64,000 nt of DNA. It comes from Theobroma cacao. Taxonomy: Eukaryota > Streptophyta > Magnoliopsida > Malvales > Malvaceae. A model generated the notes under the pieces. The model did not search any database. It was not told where the DNA came from and saw only the letters and a list, made by a program, of their open reading frames with translations. Shown here piece after piece: positions 1-11,553 of this stretch. Where the stretch lies: positions 23,669,820 to 23,733,819 of the forward strand of contig NC_030851.1 in the NCBI RefSeq assembly GCF_000208745.1. The letters run 5' to 3'. The position numbers and the translations under genes were made by a program. Within the stretch, counting starts at the first letter, position 1. Each line of letters opens with the position of its first letter.

Positions 1-14
1 ATTGGGTCGTGACA
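1..14 (+). repeat. 3' tip of T1 5' LTR
   Basis: These 14 bases, ending in GGGTCGTGACA, are identical to the end of the LTR at 7579-7592, and a primer-binding site follows at once. The other 3 kb of this LTR are outside the window. Confidence 0.9.
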
Positions 15-18
15 AAGT

Positions 19-30
19 TGGTATCAGAGC
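19..30 (+). other. T1 primer-binding site (initiator tRNA-Met)
   Basis: TGGTATCAGAGC is the usual plant PBS complementary to the 3' end of initiator tRNA-Met, where minus-strand DNA synthesis is primed. It lies 4 bases after the LTR end. Confidence 0.95.
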
Positions 31-225
31 CCTAGGTTGTTTAGGTCCTAGGGTGTTATGGTCAGGTCCAGCGGAGAATCGGGTTTTTATGTGCAGTTTT
101 TAATTATGAACTGTGAGCCGCGGCACATTTCATAATCGAGGAACCGCATAAATTCCCAATCTTAGAAACCACCTTATCTCTTTAATTGTGGTTAATGACA
201 GGTGTTTGCTCTTGTCTAGGTAAGA

Positions 226-1026
226 ATGCCACCTAAGACACGGGCCACCTTAAGATAAGTGTGGGAGCAAAATGCCCCTACTGAGATGACTAATAGGCCA
301 CGGGCACCCACCTGTAGGGGGTGAGGTAGACGTGGCAGGGTCGCTAGGTCGATGAGAGCGAGTACGCCTATGAATAGGAGAGATGAGGGACAGCCCTTAG
401 GTGAGACTGTTAGGACACCGACGAGAGGCATTACTGTTGAGGACTTGGCAGCGGGTCTGCAGGGAGTCAATCGGGTTGTAAAAATGATGGTAGCCCGTAT
501 GGAGTATATACAAAAAATAGTAGAGGGGAGACATGTTGAGCAAGAGTCTTCTAGTTCCCAAAGCCAGACAGACCGCCAACCTCCCGAGGATTATCAGGGT
601 CGCGGAGACTTTAGTAGTGGGATTTCATTTTCTAACTGTCAAGGCCCATATGGGGAATTAAGGTTACCCCAACAAGGGAGTAACGTGATGAGTACCAATG
701 TTGAGTAAGGGTAGGAAGCTTTTGTTGGAAGGAGGCAACAACAAGACTCAAGGTAAATTAGTCAAGCTATTCCTCTTTGTGATAATTGTGGAAGACGACA
801 CAGAGGACGATGCTATTTTTCCATGAAAACTTGTTTTGGTTGTGGCCAGCTTAGACATAGGGTGAGGAATTATCCGATGGCCCAACAATCGCAAGGTTCT
901 GTTCGCAGTCCTAATCAGCCATCTTTGTTTACTCCTTCGGCAACTGTTTCAATTGGCCAAGAGGTTAACGAGATAAGAGATAGAGGCGCTGGTGCTACCT
1001 CTCGGGGTAGGCCATCTGGGTCCTGA
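226..1026 (+). pseudogene. T1 gag, internally deleted and stop-ridden
   Basis: Gag would form the virus-like particle. The ATG at 226 opens in the same frame as pol (MPPKTRAT...) but meets a stop after ten codons. The frame reopens at 352-708, with a hydrophilic N-terminal segment, and at 823-1026 with a CCHC zinc knuckle in which the last Cys is Tyr (CFGCGQLRHRVRNY). Compared with T2, about 0.55-0.6 kb is missing near position 580, exactly the part that encodes the retrotransposon Gag core domain (T2, 13467-13739). The product cannot be a working Gag. Homology to chromovirus Gag is clear from the T2 alignment and the position between PBS and protease. Confidence 0.85.
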
Positions 1027-2061
1027 CATTAGAGTTCTATTGGTAGAGGCCAGGCAAGGGTGTTTGCTTTAACACAGTAGAAAGCCCAAACATCCAATGC
1101 CGTGGTCTCAAGTATTCTCTCCGTTTGTAATATGAATGCTCGAGTACTATTTGATCCTGGTGCTACCCATTCTTTTCTCTCTCCATGTTTTGCATCTCGG
1201 TTGGGTAGAGGTCGTGTTAGGAGAGAGGAACAATTAGTGGTGTCTACTCCTTTAAAGGAGATATTTGTGGCCGAGTGAGAATATGAGTCCTGTGTAGTGC
1301 GAGTTAAGGACAAAGACACTTCGGTGAATCTAGTGGTGCTAGACACCTTAGACTTTGATGTAATCTTGGGGATGGATTGGTTATCACCCTGCCATGCTAG
1401 TGTGGACTGTTATCATAAATTGGTTAGATTTGATTTCCCCGATGAATCATCATTTAGTATTCAGGGGGATAGGAGTAATGCTCCAACCAATTTGATATCG
1501 GTCATTTCTGCAAGAAGGTTAATATGACAAGGTTGCATAGGTTACTTGGCTGTTGTAAGGGATACTCAGGCGAAGGTTGGAAATGTAAGTCAAGTGTCGG
1601 TGGTGAAGGAGTTCGTGGATGTATTTCCTGAGGAGCTACCAGGTTTACCTCCCGAGCGGGAGATTGAATTTTGCATAGATTTAATTCCCGACACTAGACC
1701 TATATCCATACCCCCATATAGAATGGCACCGGTAGAGCTCAAAGAGCGTAAGGATCAATTAGAGGATTTGTTGGATAAAGGCTTCATCCGTCCTAATGTA
1801 TCCCCATGGGGAGCACTAGTGTTATTTGTGAAGAAGAAAGATGGGTCACTTAGGCTGTGCATTGATTATCGACAGCTTAATAAAGTGACGGTGAAGAATA
1901 AATATCCTCTCCCAAGGATAGATGATTTATTTGATCAACTACAAGGAGCACAATGTTTTTCTAAGATAGATCTGCGATCTGGGTACCATCAGTTGGGAAT
2001 CTAGAACGAAGATATACCCAAGACCGCATTTCGAACAAGATATGGGCACTATGAGTTCTTA
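1027..2061 (+). pseudogene. T1 pol N-terminal part: protease and start of RT
   Basis: The aspartic protease segment has LFDPGATHSF around 1150 and ILGMDWL around 1365. DPGA replaces the textbook D-S/T-G; I recall this variant from other plant gypsy proteins, so it need not be a mutation. The RT begins about 1640 ([10 protein letters not shown], then [10 protein letters not shown] and [16 protein letters not shown]). Three in-frame stops break it: TGA 1276-1278, TGA 1525-1527 and TAG 2002-2004. At the last two sites T2 has AGA and CGG, so they are T1 point mutations. The frame is shared with gag upstream and with the ORF beginning at 2062. Confidence 0.88.
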
Positions 2062-4503
2062 GTGATGTCATTTGGGCTCACGAATGCTCCTGCAGCCTTT
2101 ATGGATTTGATGAACCGAGTGTTCAAACCTTATTTGGATAAGTTTGTGGTGGTGTTTATTGATGACATTTTGATATATTCAAAGAGTCGAGAGGAGCATG
2201 AGCAGCATCTTAAGATAGTGCTCCAAATTTTGAGAGAACATCGATTGTATGCTAAGTTCTCCAAGTGTGAGTTTTGGCTCGAAAGTGTTGCATTCTTGGG
2301 GCATGTGGTATCTAAGGAGGGGATACAAGTTGATACAAAGAAAATTGAAGCAGTGGAAAAATGGCCAAGGCCAACATCAGTTACGGAGATTAGAAGCTTT
2401 GTGGGTTTAGCTGGCTATTATCGTCGCTTTGTGAAAGACTTCTCCAAAATAGTTGCCCCTTTGACTAAGCTGACACGTAAAGATACAAAATTTGAGTGGT
2501 CTGATGCTTGTGAGAATAGTTTTGAGAAGCTTAAGGCATGTCTCACCACAGCTCCAGTGTTAAGCCTTCCGCAAGGCACAGGGGGTTACACGGTGTTTTG
2601 TGATGCATCGGGGGTTGGTTTAGGATGTGTATTGATGCAACATGGGAAGGTGATTGCGTATGCATCTAGGCAACTTAAAAGGCATGAGCAGAATTACCCC
2701 ATACACGATTTGGAAATGGCAGCAATCGTGTTTGCCTTAAAGATTTGGAGACATTACTTGTATGGTGAGACTTGCGAGATATACACGGACCACAAAAGTC
2801 TGAAGTATATATTTCAGCAGAGGGATCTTAACTTACGGCAACGTAGATGGATGGAGTTGCTAAAGGATTATGATTGTACTATTCTTTATCATCCCGGTAA
2901 GGCCAATGTAGTGGCGGATGCCTTGAGTCGAAAATCAATGGGAAGCTTGGCACATATTTCCATTGGTAGGAGATCTTTGGTTAGAGAGATCCATAGCTTG
3001 GGAGACATAGGTGTGCGTTTGGAAGTTGCGGAGACAAATGCTTTGCTAGCACACTTTAGAGTGAGGCCTATTTTAATGGACAGGATTAAAGAAGCACAAA
3101 GTAAAGATGAGTTTGTGATTAAGGCCTTAGAGGATCCTCAGGGTAGGAAAGGAAAAATGTTTACTAAAGGCACAGATGGAGTGTTGAGGTATGGAACCAG
3201 ACTTTATGTGCCTGATGGTGACGGGTTGAGGAGAGAAATATTGGAGGAAGCTCACATGGCAGCTTATGTGGTACATCCAGGGGCTACAAAGATGTATCAA
3301 GATTTGAAAGAGGTGTATTGGTGGGAAGGACTTAAGAGAGATGTAGCTGAGTTTGTCTCCAAGTGCCTGGTTTGTCAGCAGGTTAAGGCCGAGCATCAAA
3401 AGCCTGCAGGGCTACTACAGCCATTACCAGTACCCGAGTGGAAGTGGGAACATATTGCTATGGACTTTGTAACGGGTTTGCCTCGAACCAGTGGGGGATA
3501 TGATTCAATTTGGATAGTAGTGGACCGGTTAACAAAGTCAGCTCATTTTCTTCCGGTTAAGACTACTTATGGGGCTGCCCAATATGCTCGAGTTTATGTG
3601 GATGAGATAGTGCGACTACATGGTATTCCCATTTCTATAGTATCTGACAGAGGAGCTCAGTTTACTAGTAGGTTTTGGGGAAAGTTGCAAGAAGCATTGG
3701 GCACTAAGTTGGATTTCAGCACAGCTTTCCACCCTCAGACTGATGGACAATCTGAACGGACCATACAGACATTGGAGGATATGTTGAGGGCTTGTGTGAT
3801 AGACCTTGGTGTCAGGTGGGAACAATATCTACCCTTAGTGGAATTTGCCTACAACAACAGTTTCCAAACTAGCATCCAAATGGCACCATTTGAGGCCTTA
3901 TATGGACGAAGATGTAGGTCACCCATTGGATGGCTAGAGGTGGGAGAAAGGAAACTTTTGGGGCCTGAATTGGTGCAGGATGCAACCGAGAAAATACACA
4001 TGATCCGTCAGAGGATGTTAACAGCACAAAGTAGACAGAAATCATATGCTGATAACCGACGGAGAGACTTGGAGTTCCAAGTAGGAGATCATGTATTTTT
4101 GAAAGTTTCGCCAACTAAAGGGGTAATGAGGTTTGGCAAGAAAGGGAAGTTAAGTCCTCGGTATATAGGGCCATTCGAGATCTTAGAAAAGGTTGGAGCG
4201 GTGGCTTATCGTTTGGCATTACCGCCAGACCTTTCAAATATTCATCCCGTGTTTCATGTGTCCATGCTTAGGAAGTACAACCCAGATCCATCACATGTAA
4301 TACGGTATGAAACCATTCAGTTGCAAGATGATCTAACCTATGAGGAACAACCGGTAGCTATCCTTGATAGGCAAGTTAAAAAGCTCCGTTCAAAGGATGT
4401 AGCCTCAGTGAAAGTGTTGTGGCGGAATCACACTAGCGAGGAGGTAACGTGGGAAGCTGAGGATGAGATGCGGACAAAGCATCCACACCTCTTCGATATG
4501 TAA
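2062..4503 (+). CDS. T1 pol: RT (C-terminal part), RNase H, integrase, chromodomain
   Basis: An uninterrupted 813-codon stretch, the longest ORF of the window. In order: RT palm with FIDD (residues 32-35, the YxDD box) and connection to about 160; RNase H about 170-290 ([40 protein letters not shown]); integrase zinc finger about 395-450 (H, H, CLVC); integrase core with D in MDFVTGLP, D in VSDRGAQF and E in [12 protein letters not shown] motif ([13 protein letters not shown]); chromodomain-like tail ([14 protein letters not shown]). It copies RNA to DNA and inserts it, and the chromodomain is thought to steer insertion to heterochromatin. The ATG at 2062 is internal to RT, not a true start; upstream stops mean no full polyprotein is made without readthrough. 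Confidence 0.95.
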   Translation: MMSFGLTNAPAAFMDLMNRVFKPYLDKFVVVFIDDILIYSKSREEHEQHLKIVLQILREHRLYAKFSKCEFWLESVAFLGHVVSKEGIQVDTKKIEAVEKWPRPTSVTEIRSFVGLAGYYRRFVKDFSKIVAPLTKLTRKDTKFEWSDACENSFEKLKACLTTAPVLSLPQGTGGYTVFCDASGVGLGCVLMQHGKVIAYASRQLKRHEQNYPIHDLEMAAIVFALKIWRHYLYGETCEIYTDHKSLKYIFQQRDLNLRQRRWMELLKDYDCTILYHPGKANVVADALSRKSMGSLAHISIGRRSLVREIHSLGDIGVRLEVAETNALLAHFRVRPILMDRIKEAQSKDEFVIKALEDPQGRKGKMFTKGTDGVLRYGTRLYVPDGDGLRREILEEAHMAAYVVHPGATKMYQDLKEVYWWEGLKRDVAEFVSKCLVCQQVKAEHQKPAGLLQPLPVPEWKWEHIAMDFVTGLPRTSGGYDSIWIVVDRLTKSAHFLPVKTTYGAAQYARVYVDEIVRLHGIPISIVSDRGAQFTSRFWGKLQEALGTKLDFSTAFHPQTDGQSERTIQTLEDMLRACVIDLGVRWEQYLPLVEFAYNNSFQTSIQMAPFEALYGRRCRSPIGWLEVGERKLLGPELVQDATEKIHMIRQRMLTAQSRQKSYADNRRRDLEFQVGDHVFLKVSPTKGVMRFGKKGKLSPRYIGPFEILEKVGAVAYRLALPPDLSNIHPVFHVSMLRKYNPDPSHVIRYETIQLQDDLTYEEQPVAILDRQVKKLRSKDVASVKVLWRNHTSEEVTWEAEDEMRTKHPHLFDM

Positions 4504-4552
4504 AGGTAAGCCACTCTACATTGAATTTAAATTCGGGGACCGAATTTTTATT

Positions 4553-4564
4553 AGTGGGGGAGAA
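4553..4564 (+). other. T1 polypurine tract
   Basis: AGTGGGGGAGAA directly precedes the 3' LTR and would prime plus-strand DNA synthesis. Confidence 0.9.
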
Positions 4565-6348
4565 TGTGAGACCCTGTCAAGCTCGATTAAAAGACGGTAT
4601 TGTACCGAGTGGTACAACTAAGTTAAATCGAGCCTTGAACTAGTTCAAATAGAAATTCTAAGAGGAATTTGAAAATTTTAAAACCAACAGAATGGCTTAG
4701 AATAGTGATTTGGAGTTCAAGGTCCAGTTTGGAGTCCATCAGAAAATTGACCAATTAGGGACAAAACGGTCATTTTACCATTTGATGATAAAATTGAGAT
4801 TTTTAGCCAAGATTTGATCACATTTGACCAAGAATAATTATATGAAATATAATTATGATTATTGGAGTATAAAATGATGTTTAGCAGTGAAAAATTGTGA
4901 TTCTCGGTATTTATGGAGCACAAGGGCAAAATGGTAATTTTGCCACTAAAGGACTAAACGAAAATTTTTTTAAACAATTTTTGCCCCATTTGGTTAATAT
5001 TGATCAATATTAGTGTTATTTTAGGTTGAAAAGTAGAAATAATGAGATTCCGGTACATTTCGGAGTAAAAGGGCAAAATAGTAATTTTTTCGCCCCAGGG
5101 GCAAATCGGTAAATTTTTCACCCCAGCACTTGTCAAGACCAAGGGATTTTAATTGTGGTAGGATTGGATAAATACCAGAATATTTGTGGTGGAAAATTAA
5201 GAAGAAAAAGTCAAAAAGTTAAAAATTGGGCCAATAAGCATGTGACACATGGCATGCTTGATTATTTTATTATTTTCTATAGAAATCAGCCCATTAAATC
5301 CCCAATTCCCTCACCATATTCGGCCTAGGCATCCAGCAACAAGAAAAAAGGAAGAACAAAAGGAAAAACAAGAAAACCTAGGTGGAAATTCAAAGAAAAA
5401 GTGAAGAAATCAAGGAAACAAGCTAGGTAAGTTAAAATTTCTTTAATTCTCCTTGATACCTAGCTTACCCATGCTTTTGTTCTTGATTTCCATGGTTGAA
5501 TATTGAGTTATCATGATGAATTCAATTCTGAAAAATGGGTATGGAAGAGGAATTGTTGTTGGAATAATTTGATTTTAGACTATGTTAGTGTTTAGGGATA
5601 GTTAAGCATGGTTATGAACAAAAACACAAAAGAAATATTCAATTTCTCTAGGGTTCCTTGTTGGCCGAACCATGAGGGCTGAATATCAATGGGGGATTGT
5701 TTTTATTTCAAGGAAAATGGCATGAAAAATGATGAATTAAGGTGAAACGGTTATGTAGAGAAAAAATTCGATGCTAGTGCACCAAATGACCAAATTTTTC
5801 TATAAGGAACTGTGAGGGTTCTAATGCTGAATTTGGCTTTATTTAAATGTATGTGGTAAATTAAGGTATTAGAGGAGAAATGAATTAATTTGGAGGTGAT
5901 TTGGACACAATCGTCGATTAATCGGGTGATCGGTCGAATTTAATCGATACCGTGATTAAGCGGTAATCAGACATATTTTTGCATTTACATATCAAGCATT
6001 AGTAATTTAAATTAATTTATATCAATTTAGGGACAATATAGTAAATTCCTTGACTTTGTTATTTGTCAAGGTGGTGAGACGTCCGGAAAAGGCAAAGGAA
6101 TTGCGCCTGAGGGCTATTAGTCCGAGTGCACCCGGAATCTGGATTTTCGATACCGGTGAGTGGACTTGCATTTCAAACTTGTTTTGGGAAATATGAAAGA
6201 TTCTATCCAACTTGTCTTAGAAAATGTACCTTGGGAACAAGCTTTTAGTAAAATGATTTTATATTGTGAAAATGTGCTATACAATGGTTTATGTGTTATC
6301 ACAATATGATAATATGCATTGGATGCTTCTTTACATGTTGATTTGAAC

Positions 6349-6474
6349 CCGGCTATGTGCGAGTAGGAGTGCACATAAGCCGTTGCTGACCCGACTATGT
6401 GCGAGTAGGAGTGTATATAAGCCGTTGCTGACCCGGCTATGTGTGAGTGGGAGTGCACATAAGCCGTTGTTGCC
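6349..6474 (+). repeat. 42-bp tandem array in T1 LTR (3 copies)
   Basis: Three copies beginning CCGGCTATGTGCGAGTAGGA (or close variants) at 6349, 6391 and 6433. The core resembles arrays at 7935 and 15280 in T2 (opposite strand), and more distantly at 46311 and 19748. Confidence 0.9.
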
Positions 6475-6910
6475 CCCATAGCTTATAGGGCTGGATGCTT
6501 CGTGATCTTCCACCCTATGAGTGCTTTGATAGGTATGATCTGTGGCGAAGTATGACTCTCCACCCAAGAGCTTGGAGGAGGAGGGAAGGGACTGCTCCGT
6601 TGCTTCGTGATCCGGAGTGAAGTGCACCTCTTGCCGAGTGAAGGGGGGGATGCTTCGTGATCTCCCACCCCCTAGTGACAATAGCATAAGCCGTTGCATA
6701 TGAGATGATGATAATGGGATGATGTGCATGATGATGATGATGGGATGGTGTGCATGTTGATGATGGGTATATGGTTGTAAATGCAAATATGTAAGTATTT
6801 GTTTTGTGGAAATTTGGAAGTTTACATGTGTTACATGTTGCTATTGTTATTTTAGTAGGATGACTTGTTTTAAGGGAAAAAGGAGATTTTTTTTTTCCTT
6901 GATGTTCTGG

Positions 6911-6949
6911 TTCTCGTTGCAGCGAGAATGAAGTTCGCTACAGCGAGAA
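6911..6949. repeat. Two adjacent near-palindromes in T1 LTR
   Basis: TTCTCGTTGCAGCGAGAA (6911-6928) and TTCGCTACAGCGAGAA (6934-6949) are each near-perfect inverted repeats. The same motif occurs in LTRs of T2 and L1. Confidence 0.8.
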
Positions 6950-7734
6950 ACTTTCTGTCCATTTTGCTAACTTGTGGGTTTTTGCCATATTTCCCATTTC
7001 TTTGGTACCATAGTTGAGCATGGATTTTTGTAAAGTGATTTACTCATGTGGGATTTACATGAGGGGTTTAAAGAGCTAAAACAATTGCATGGTTTTGAGA
7101 AAACGAATGCATCATGATTTCAATAAACATTCCTTATGGTATGCTTGTTCCCTTCCTTGTTCACTCACTGAGTATTGTACTCACGTTTTATAAAAATTCA
7201 TGTTTTCAGATCAGGTGACTGTTGGACCCTAGATCGAGGAGTCCCCGTAGTGCATATCCTGGGTATGTGTCTGGCATTCGATAGTAATCCCTTTTATTGT
7301 AAATGTCTCCGCTGGAAGTCATGGGTCCTTTTGTATTGTGAAAACAATCTAACAATATGAATATGTGTATGCAATGTAAATTGCTAAATACATGACTGGT
7401 ATAGTGCATGTATATTATTATCGATAATGCCATTGTGTTTTGGCTATGTTCACACCCGAGAAAAGGTGTGTGTGTATGCATGATATGATAAATTTGTTAA
7501 GCAAAGGTAAATGGATAGGCTTGCTTGGGCTTAGTGAGCTATGCTCATTGAGCTCATGCGCCGGTCATGGCCCGGGAAATTGGGTCGTGACAGCTTAAGT
7601 CCTTATTAAAACCCTTAATTAAAGCCTTGGTTGATAAATCATATGATGATAGAGAATTCATATTCAACATGAAATTGGAGAAGTTGAAAATATGGCAAAA
7701 ACCAGCCAAGTGATAAGCGGCACAGAAAGTTTCA

Positions 7735-7752
7735 TTCTCGCTGCAGCGAGAA
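7735..7752. repeat. 18-bp perfect palindrome in T2 LTR
   Basis: TTCTCGCTGCAGCGAGAA equals its own reverse complement. The copy in the right T2 LTR near 15066 is decayed (TTCTCACTATAGCGAGAA). Confidence 0.9.
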
Positions 7753-7884
7753 ATAGAGCAACAAGAAAGACTTCCTTTATCCTAAATAAACCATTTCACT
7801 GTAATGCAAATCAATTTGGAACACTAAAAAAAATGCTCAAGGTTCAGCAAGCAAGATTCCACGTACATTATAGTCACACATGTG

Positions 7885-7889
<5 letters not shown>

Positions 7890-7921
<32 letters not shown>
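7890..7921. repeat. (TA)n microsatellite in T2 3' LTR
   Basis: About 16 AT dinucleotides. The right LTR has a shorter, interrupted tract at 15224-15251, so the tract differs in length between the two LTRs. Confidence 0.95.
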
Positions 7922-7923
<2 letters not shown>

Positions 7924-7934
7924 TGTCCCATCGT

Positions 7935-8060
7935 CATCGGCTTATGCGCACTCCTACTCACACATAGCCGGGTCAGCATTGGCTTATGCGCATTTCCTAC
8001 TCGCACATAGCTGAGTCATCATTGGAGTATGCGCACTCCTACTCGCACATAGTCGGGTCC
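7935..8060 (-). repeat. 42-43-bp tandem array in T2 3' LTR (3 copies)
   Basis: Units start at 7935, 7977 and 8020 (CATCGGCTTATGCGCACTCC and variants). They are the reverse-strand form of the T1 LTR array. Confidence 0.9.
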
Positions 8061-9292
8061 ACATGAACATACGAAAGAAACACCCAATGCATAGTATGCA
8101 TATCATCATATTGTTATAACACATAAACCATTTAATAGCACATTTTCACAGGATAGAAACACTTCACCAAAGGCTTGTTCTCAAGGTACATTTTTAAAGA
8201 AAAGCTGGATAAAATCTTTCAAATGTTTGTACAATTACCTTCACATTCCCAAAATAAATTTTGAAATGCAAGTCCACTCACCTGTTTTTGTTGATTCTTA
8301 AAGTAGCTCCAAATTCCACTAATGCCTCGAATGGTGATATGAGGTTTCAGTGGAACCTTGCTAGATTTGCAATTGAATATCTCCTCAAGAATTCCCAAAC
8401 TATTATAGAAGGTCTTTCTTTCTCTTTCTAAAACCCTAGTTAGTGAGAGAAAGTATTGATCTAAGACATTTAAAGGGTTTTAAGGTGAAAGAGTGAAAGA
8501 GCATAAGAGGTTCTATAAAAAAAATGCATAAAAGCATGAAAATGAAGGCTAACTTGAGAGGGTTATGGAAGCTTGAAGAGTGCTCCCATGGAAGGTGAAG
8601 AAATGTGGGATGGGAAGAAGAAGAAGAAGAAGAAGTGCTGGAAATCTGAGGAAGGTACTGGAGAATGAAGATATTTATAGTTAAAACTTATCTAATTGTT
8701 CATGAAATTGCAATAATGCCATTAGCAATGCCACTTGTCTTTCTCTTGTTCTTGTGCAATCTTTTACTCTTTTAACACTAGGAAAAGGTCCAAAATCCTC
8801 TGAAAGAGGTCCCTTAAGTAGCCCCCAAAAGTCCTAGCTTCAAAAACCCCAAAATCTTGTTGTTTGTGGAATTTATGGTGAGGCCCGCAGATCTCAATTT
8901 CTAGCACTGTGGCGCTCAAACATCTTGCCAATTTCTATTCTTCTAGCACAGTCCTTTCACTTCGACAAAGATTTTGACAAACTTCTGTCTAGAACTGGGA
9001 AAAGTGGTAAACATAAAAGTTGTAGCCCTACCTCTTAGCTTTCTAATGGTATAAAAATTTTATCATTTGGACTTTAGTAGTGGGAGATATACTTGAAAAA
9101 CAAAAACATATGCAAATTAGGTTATTGTTCATTATGCACCTTTCTTCACCAATTAAAATTATTTTTGATCCTACTCCTATAACGACATAAAATAATTATA
9201 AGTAACGTAAAACTAGTATCATTAGCTCAAATTAAACTTTTCAACATAAGTTCCACCTTGAGTTATGCGTCTATAAAGGTTGAAGTTTCATA

Positions 9293-9306
9293 TTCTCCCC
9301 CACTAA
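9293..9306 (-). other. T2 polypurine tract
   Basis: On the minus strand the sequence is AGTGGGGGAGAA, identical to T1, directly next to the 3' LTR. Confidence 0.9.
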
Positions 9307-9354
9307 AAGAAATTCGGTCCTCGAATTTAAATCGAACTATAAGGTAGCATACCT

Positions 9355-10437
9355 CTACATATTAAAGAGGTGTGGATACTTTGTCCACATCTCCTCCTTG
9401 ACTTCCAATGTTAACTCTTCGTGGTGTGGTTTCGCCATAACACCTTCACTAAGGCTATCTCCTTTGAATGAAGCTTTTTGACTTGTTTATCAATGATAGC
9501 TACCGATTGCTCCTCATAGGTCAGATCTTTGTTCAGTTGGATGGTTTCATACCGTATTACATGTGATGGATCCCGGGTTGTACTTCCTAAGTATTGACAC
9601 ATGAAACACGAGGTGAATATTCAAAAAGTCTGGCGATAATGCCAAATAATATGCCACTGCTCAACCGTTTCTAAGATCTCGAAGGGTCCTATATATCAAG
9701 GGCTCAACTTTCCCTTCTTGCCAAACCTCATTATCCCTTTCGTTGGTGAGACCTTTAAAAAGACATGATCTCCCACTTGAAATTTCGAGTCCTTCCGTCT
9801 ATTATCAGCATAGGACTTTTGTCTACTTTGTGCTGTTAACATCCTTTGACGAATCATGCGTATTTTCTCGATGGCGTCCTGCACCAACTTAGGCCCCAAG
9901 AGTTTCCTTTCTCCCACTTCTAGCCATCTAATAGGTGACCTGCACCTCCTTCCATATAATGCTTCAAATGGTGCCATTTGGATGCTAGTTTGAAAATTAT
10001 TGTTGTAGGCAAACTCCATTAAGGGTAAATATCGATCCCACCTAACCCCAAGGTCTATTACACAGGCCCTTAACATATCCTCCAATGTTTGAATGGTCCG
10101 TTCAGACTAGCCATCAGTTTGTGGGTGGAAAGCCATGCTAAAATCTAACTTAGTACCCAATGCTTCCTACAACTTTTCCTAGAACCTACTGGTGAATTGT
10201 GCTCCTTTGTCAGATACTATAGAAACAGGAATGCCATGCAGCTGTATTATCTCTTCTACATAAACCTGGGCATACTAGGCAGCCTCGTATGTAGTTTTAA
10301 CCAGAAAGAAGTGAGCTGATTTAGTTAATCGATCTACTATGACCCCAGATCGAATCGTAACCCCCACTAGTCTGAGGCAAACCTGTTACAAAGTCCATGG
10401 TAATACGCTCCCACTTCCACTTGGGCACTAGTAACGA
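9355..10437 (-). pseudogene. T2 pol: integrase core to chromodomain, broken
   Basis: The minus strand encodes the integrase catalytic core, the linker, GPF region and chromodomain, ending at the TAG at 9355-9357 after KYPHLFNM. The longest piece is 9696-10085 (129 aa: [35 protein letters not shown]). A TAG at 10107-10109 falls just before the catalytic SERTIQ segment where T1 has CAA for Gln. Frame changes occur near 9690 and 9410-9420, and the chromodomain Trp of T1's EVTWE is Leu (LTLE). No functional integrase can come from it. Confidence 0.9.
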
Positions 10438-11553
10438 CTATAATAGCCCTACAGGCCTTTGATGCTCAGCTTTAACCTGTTGATAAACCAAGCACTTGGA
10501 GACAAAATTGGCTACATTTTTCTTGAGTCCTTCCCACCAATATACCTCTTTCAAATCTTGATACATCTTTGTAGCACCTGGATGTACCACATAGGCTGCC
10601 ATGTGCCCTTCCTCCAATATTTCTCTCCTCAATCCATCACTATCAGGCACATATAGTCTAGTTCCATATCTCATCACTCCATCTGTGCCTTTAGTAAACA
10701 TCTTTCCTTTTCTTCCTGGAGGGACTTCTAAGGCCTTAGCTACAAACTCATCTTTGCTTTGTGCTTCTTTAATTCGGTCCATTAAGATAAGCCTCACTTT
10801 AAAGTGTGCTAGCAATGCACCTGCCTCCAAAACTTCCAAGTACACACCCATGTCTCCCAAGCTATGCACCTCCCTAATCAAGAATCTTCTATCTGTGGAG
10901 ATATGTGCCAGGATTCCCATCGATTTTTGACACAAGGCATCCGCCACTACATTTGCCTTACCCGAATGATAGAGAATAGTACAATCATAATCCTTTAGCA
11001 ACTCTATCCACCTACGTTGTTGCAAGTTAAGATCCCTCTGCTGAAATATATACTTTAGGCTTTTATGGTCCATATATATCTCACAAGTCTCACCATACAC
11101 GTAATGTCTCCAAATCTTTAAGGTAAACACGATTGCTTCCATCTCCAAATCATGTGCGGGGTAATTCTGCTCATGCCTTTTAAGTTGCCTTGATGCATAC
11201 GCAATCACCTTCCCATGATGCATTAATAAATACCTTAAACCAATCCGTGATGCATCACAGAATATTATATAACCCTCGATGCCTTGTGGTAAGCTTAATA
11301 CTGGAGCTGTGGTGAGACATGCCTTAAGCTTCTTAAAGCTATTCTCACAAGCATCTGACCACTCAAACTTTGTACCCTTACGTGTCAGCTTAGTTAGAGG
11401 GGTGACTATTTTGGAGAAGTCCTTCACAAAATGACGATAATAGCCAGCCAAACCCAAAAAGCTTCTAATCTCCGTAACTAAAGTTGGCCTTGGCCACTTC
11501 TCCACTGCTTCAACTTTCTTTGGATCAACTTGTACCCCATCCTTGGATACCAC
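10438..11553 (-). pseudogene. T2 pol: RT end, RNase H, integrase zinc finger (371-aa open stretch)
   Basis: Open piece of a decayed polyprotein. RT connection ([18 protein letters not shown]), RNase H ([44 protein letters not shown]) and the integrase zinc finger ([22 protein letters not shown]). The second zinc Cys is Tyr (T1 has CLVC). The segment is collinear with T1. Its apparent start is internal, and it ends at a stop near the LPVPEW region. Confidence 0.92.

Larger units (their letters stand above)
1..7592 (+). mobile_element. T1: Tekay/Del-like Ty3-gypsy chromovirus, 5' LTR cut by window edge
   Basis: The element runs on + in the order LTR end, primer-binding site, gag, protease, RT, RNase H, integrase, chromodomain, polypurine tract, 3' LTR. 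Integrase after RT marks Ty3/gypsy, and the GPF motif with a C-terminal chromodomain-like segment marks a chromovirus; the roughly 3-kb LTR suggests the Tekay/Del group. Only the last 14 bases of the 5' LTR lie in the window and they match the end of the 3' LTR. All coding pieces share one frame, as expected for a single Gag-Pol polyprotein, but several stops and a gag deletion disable it. It is inserted in an LTR of T2, because T2 LTR sequence resumes directly at 7593. Confidence 0.93.
4565..7592 (+). repeat. T1 3' LTR (3,028 bp)
   Basis: Starts TGTGAGACCC after the polypurine tract and ends GGGTCGTGACA (TG...CA). It carries promoter and polyadenylation signals of the element. Small ORFs inside it do not resemble proteins. 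It contains a 42-bp tandem array (6349-6474), a hairpin-like palindrome pair (6911-6949), and a repeated GATGCTTCGTGATC motif near 6487 and 6648. Confidence 0.93.
7593..9292 (-). repeat. T2 3' LTR, lacking the part beyond T1
   Basis: Aligns base for base with 14927-16678 of the right LTR. The junction at 7593 (GCTTAAGTCC) is the T1 insertion point, so GCTTA (7593-7597) should be T1's target duplication. The right end reads GTTTCATA where the other LTR has GTTTCACA, a change in the terminal dinucleotide. Confidence 0.92.

Noticed and set aside
1029..1346. Minus-strand ORF of 105 aa opposite T1 protease
   Set aside because: It lies antisense to recognisable protease sequence and has no motif; a shadow of the real frame.
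6117..6786. Two overlapping minus-strand ORFs with repeated YVHSYSHIAG-like peptides
   Set aside because: The peptide repeat is the translation of the 42-bp LTR tandem array; no start context or homology.
7890..7921. (TA)n tract as a possible origin or regulatory element
   Set aside because: It is a simple microsatellite that differs between the two LTRs of T2.
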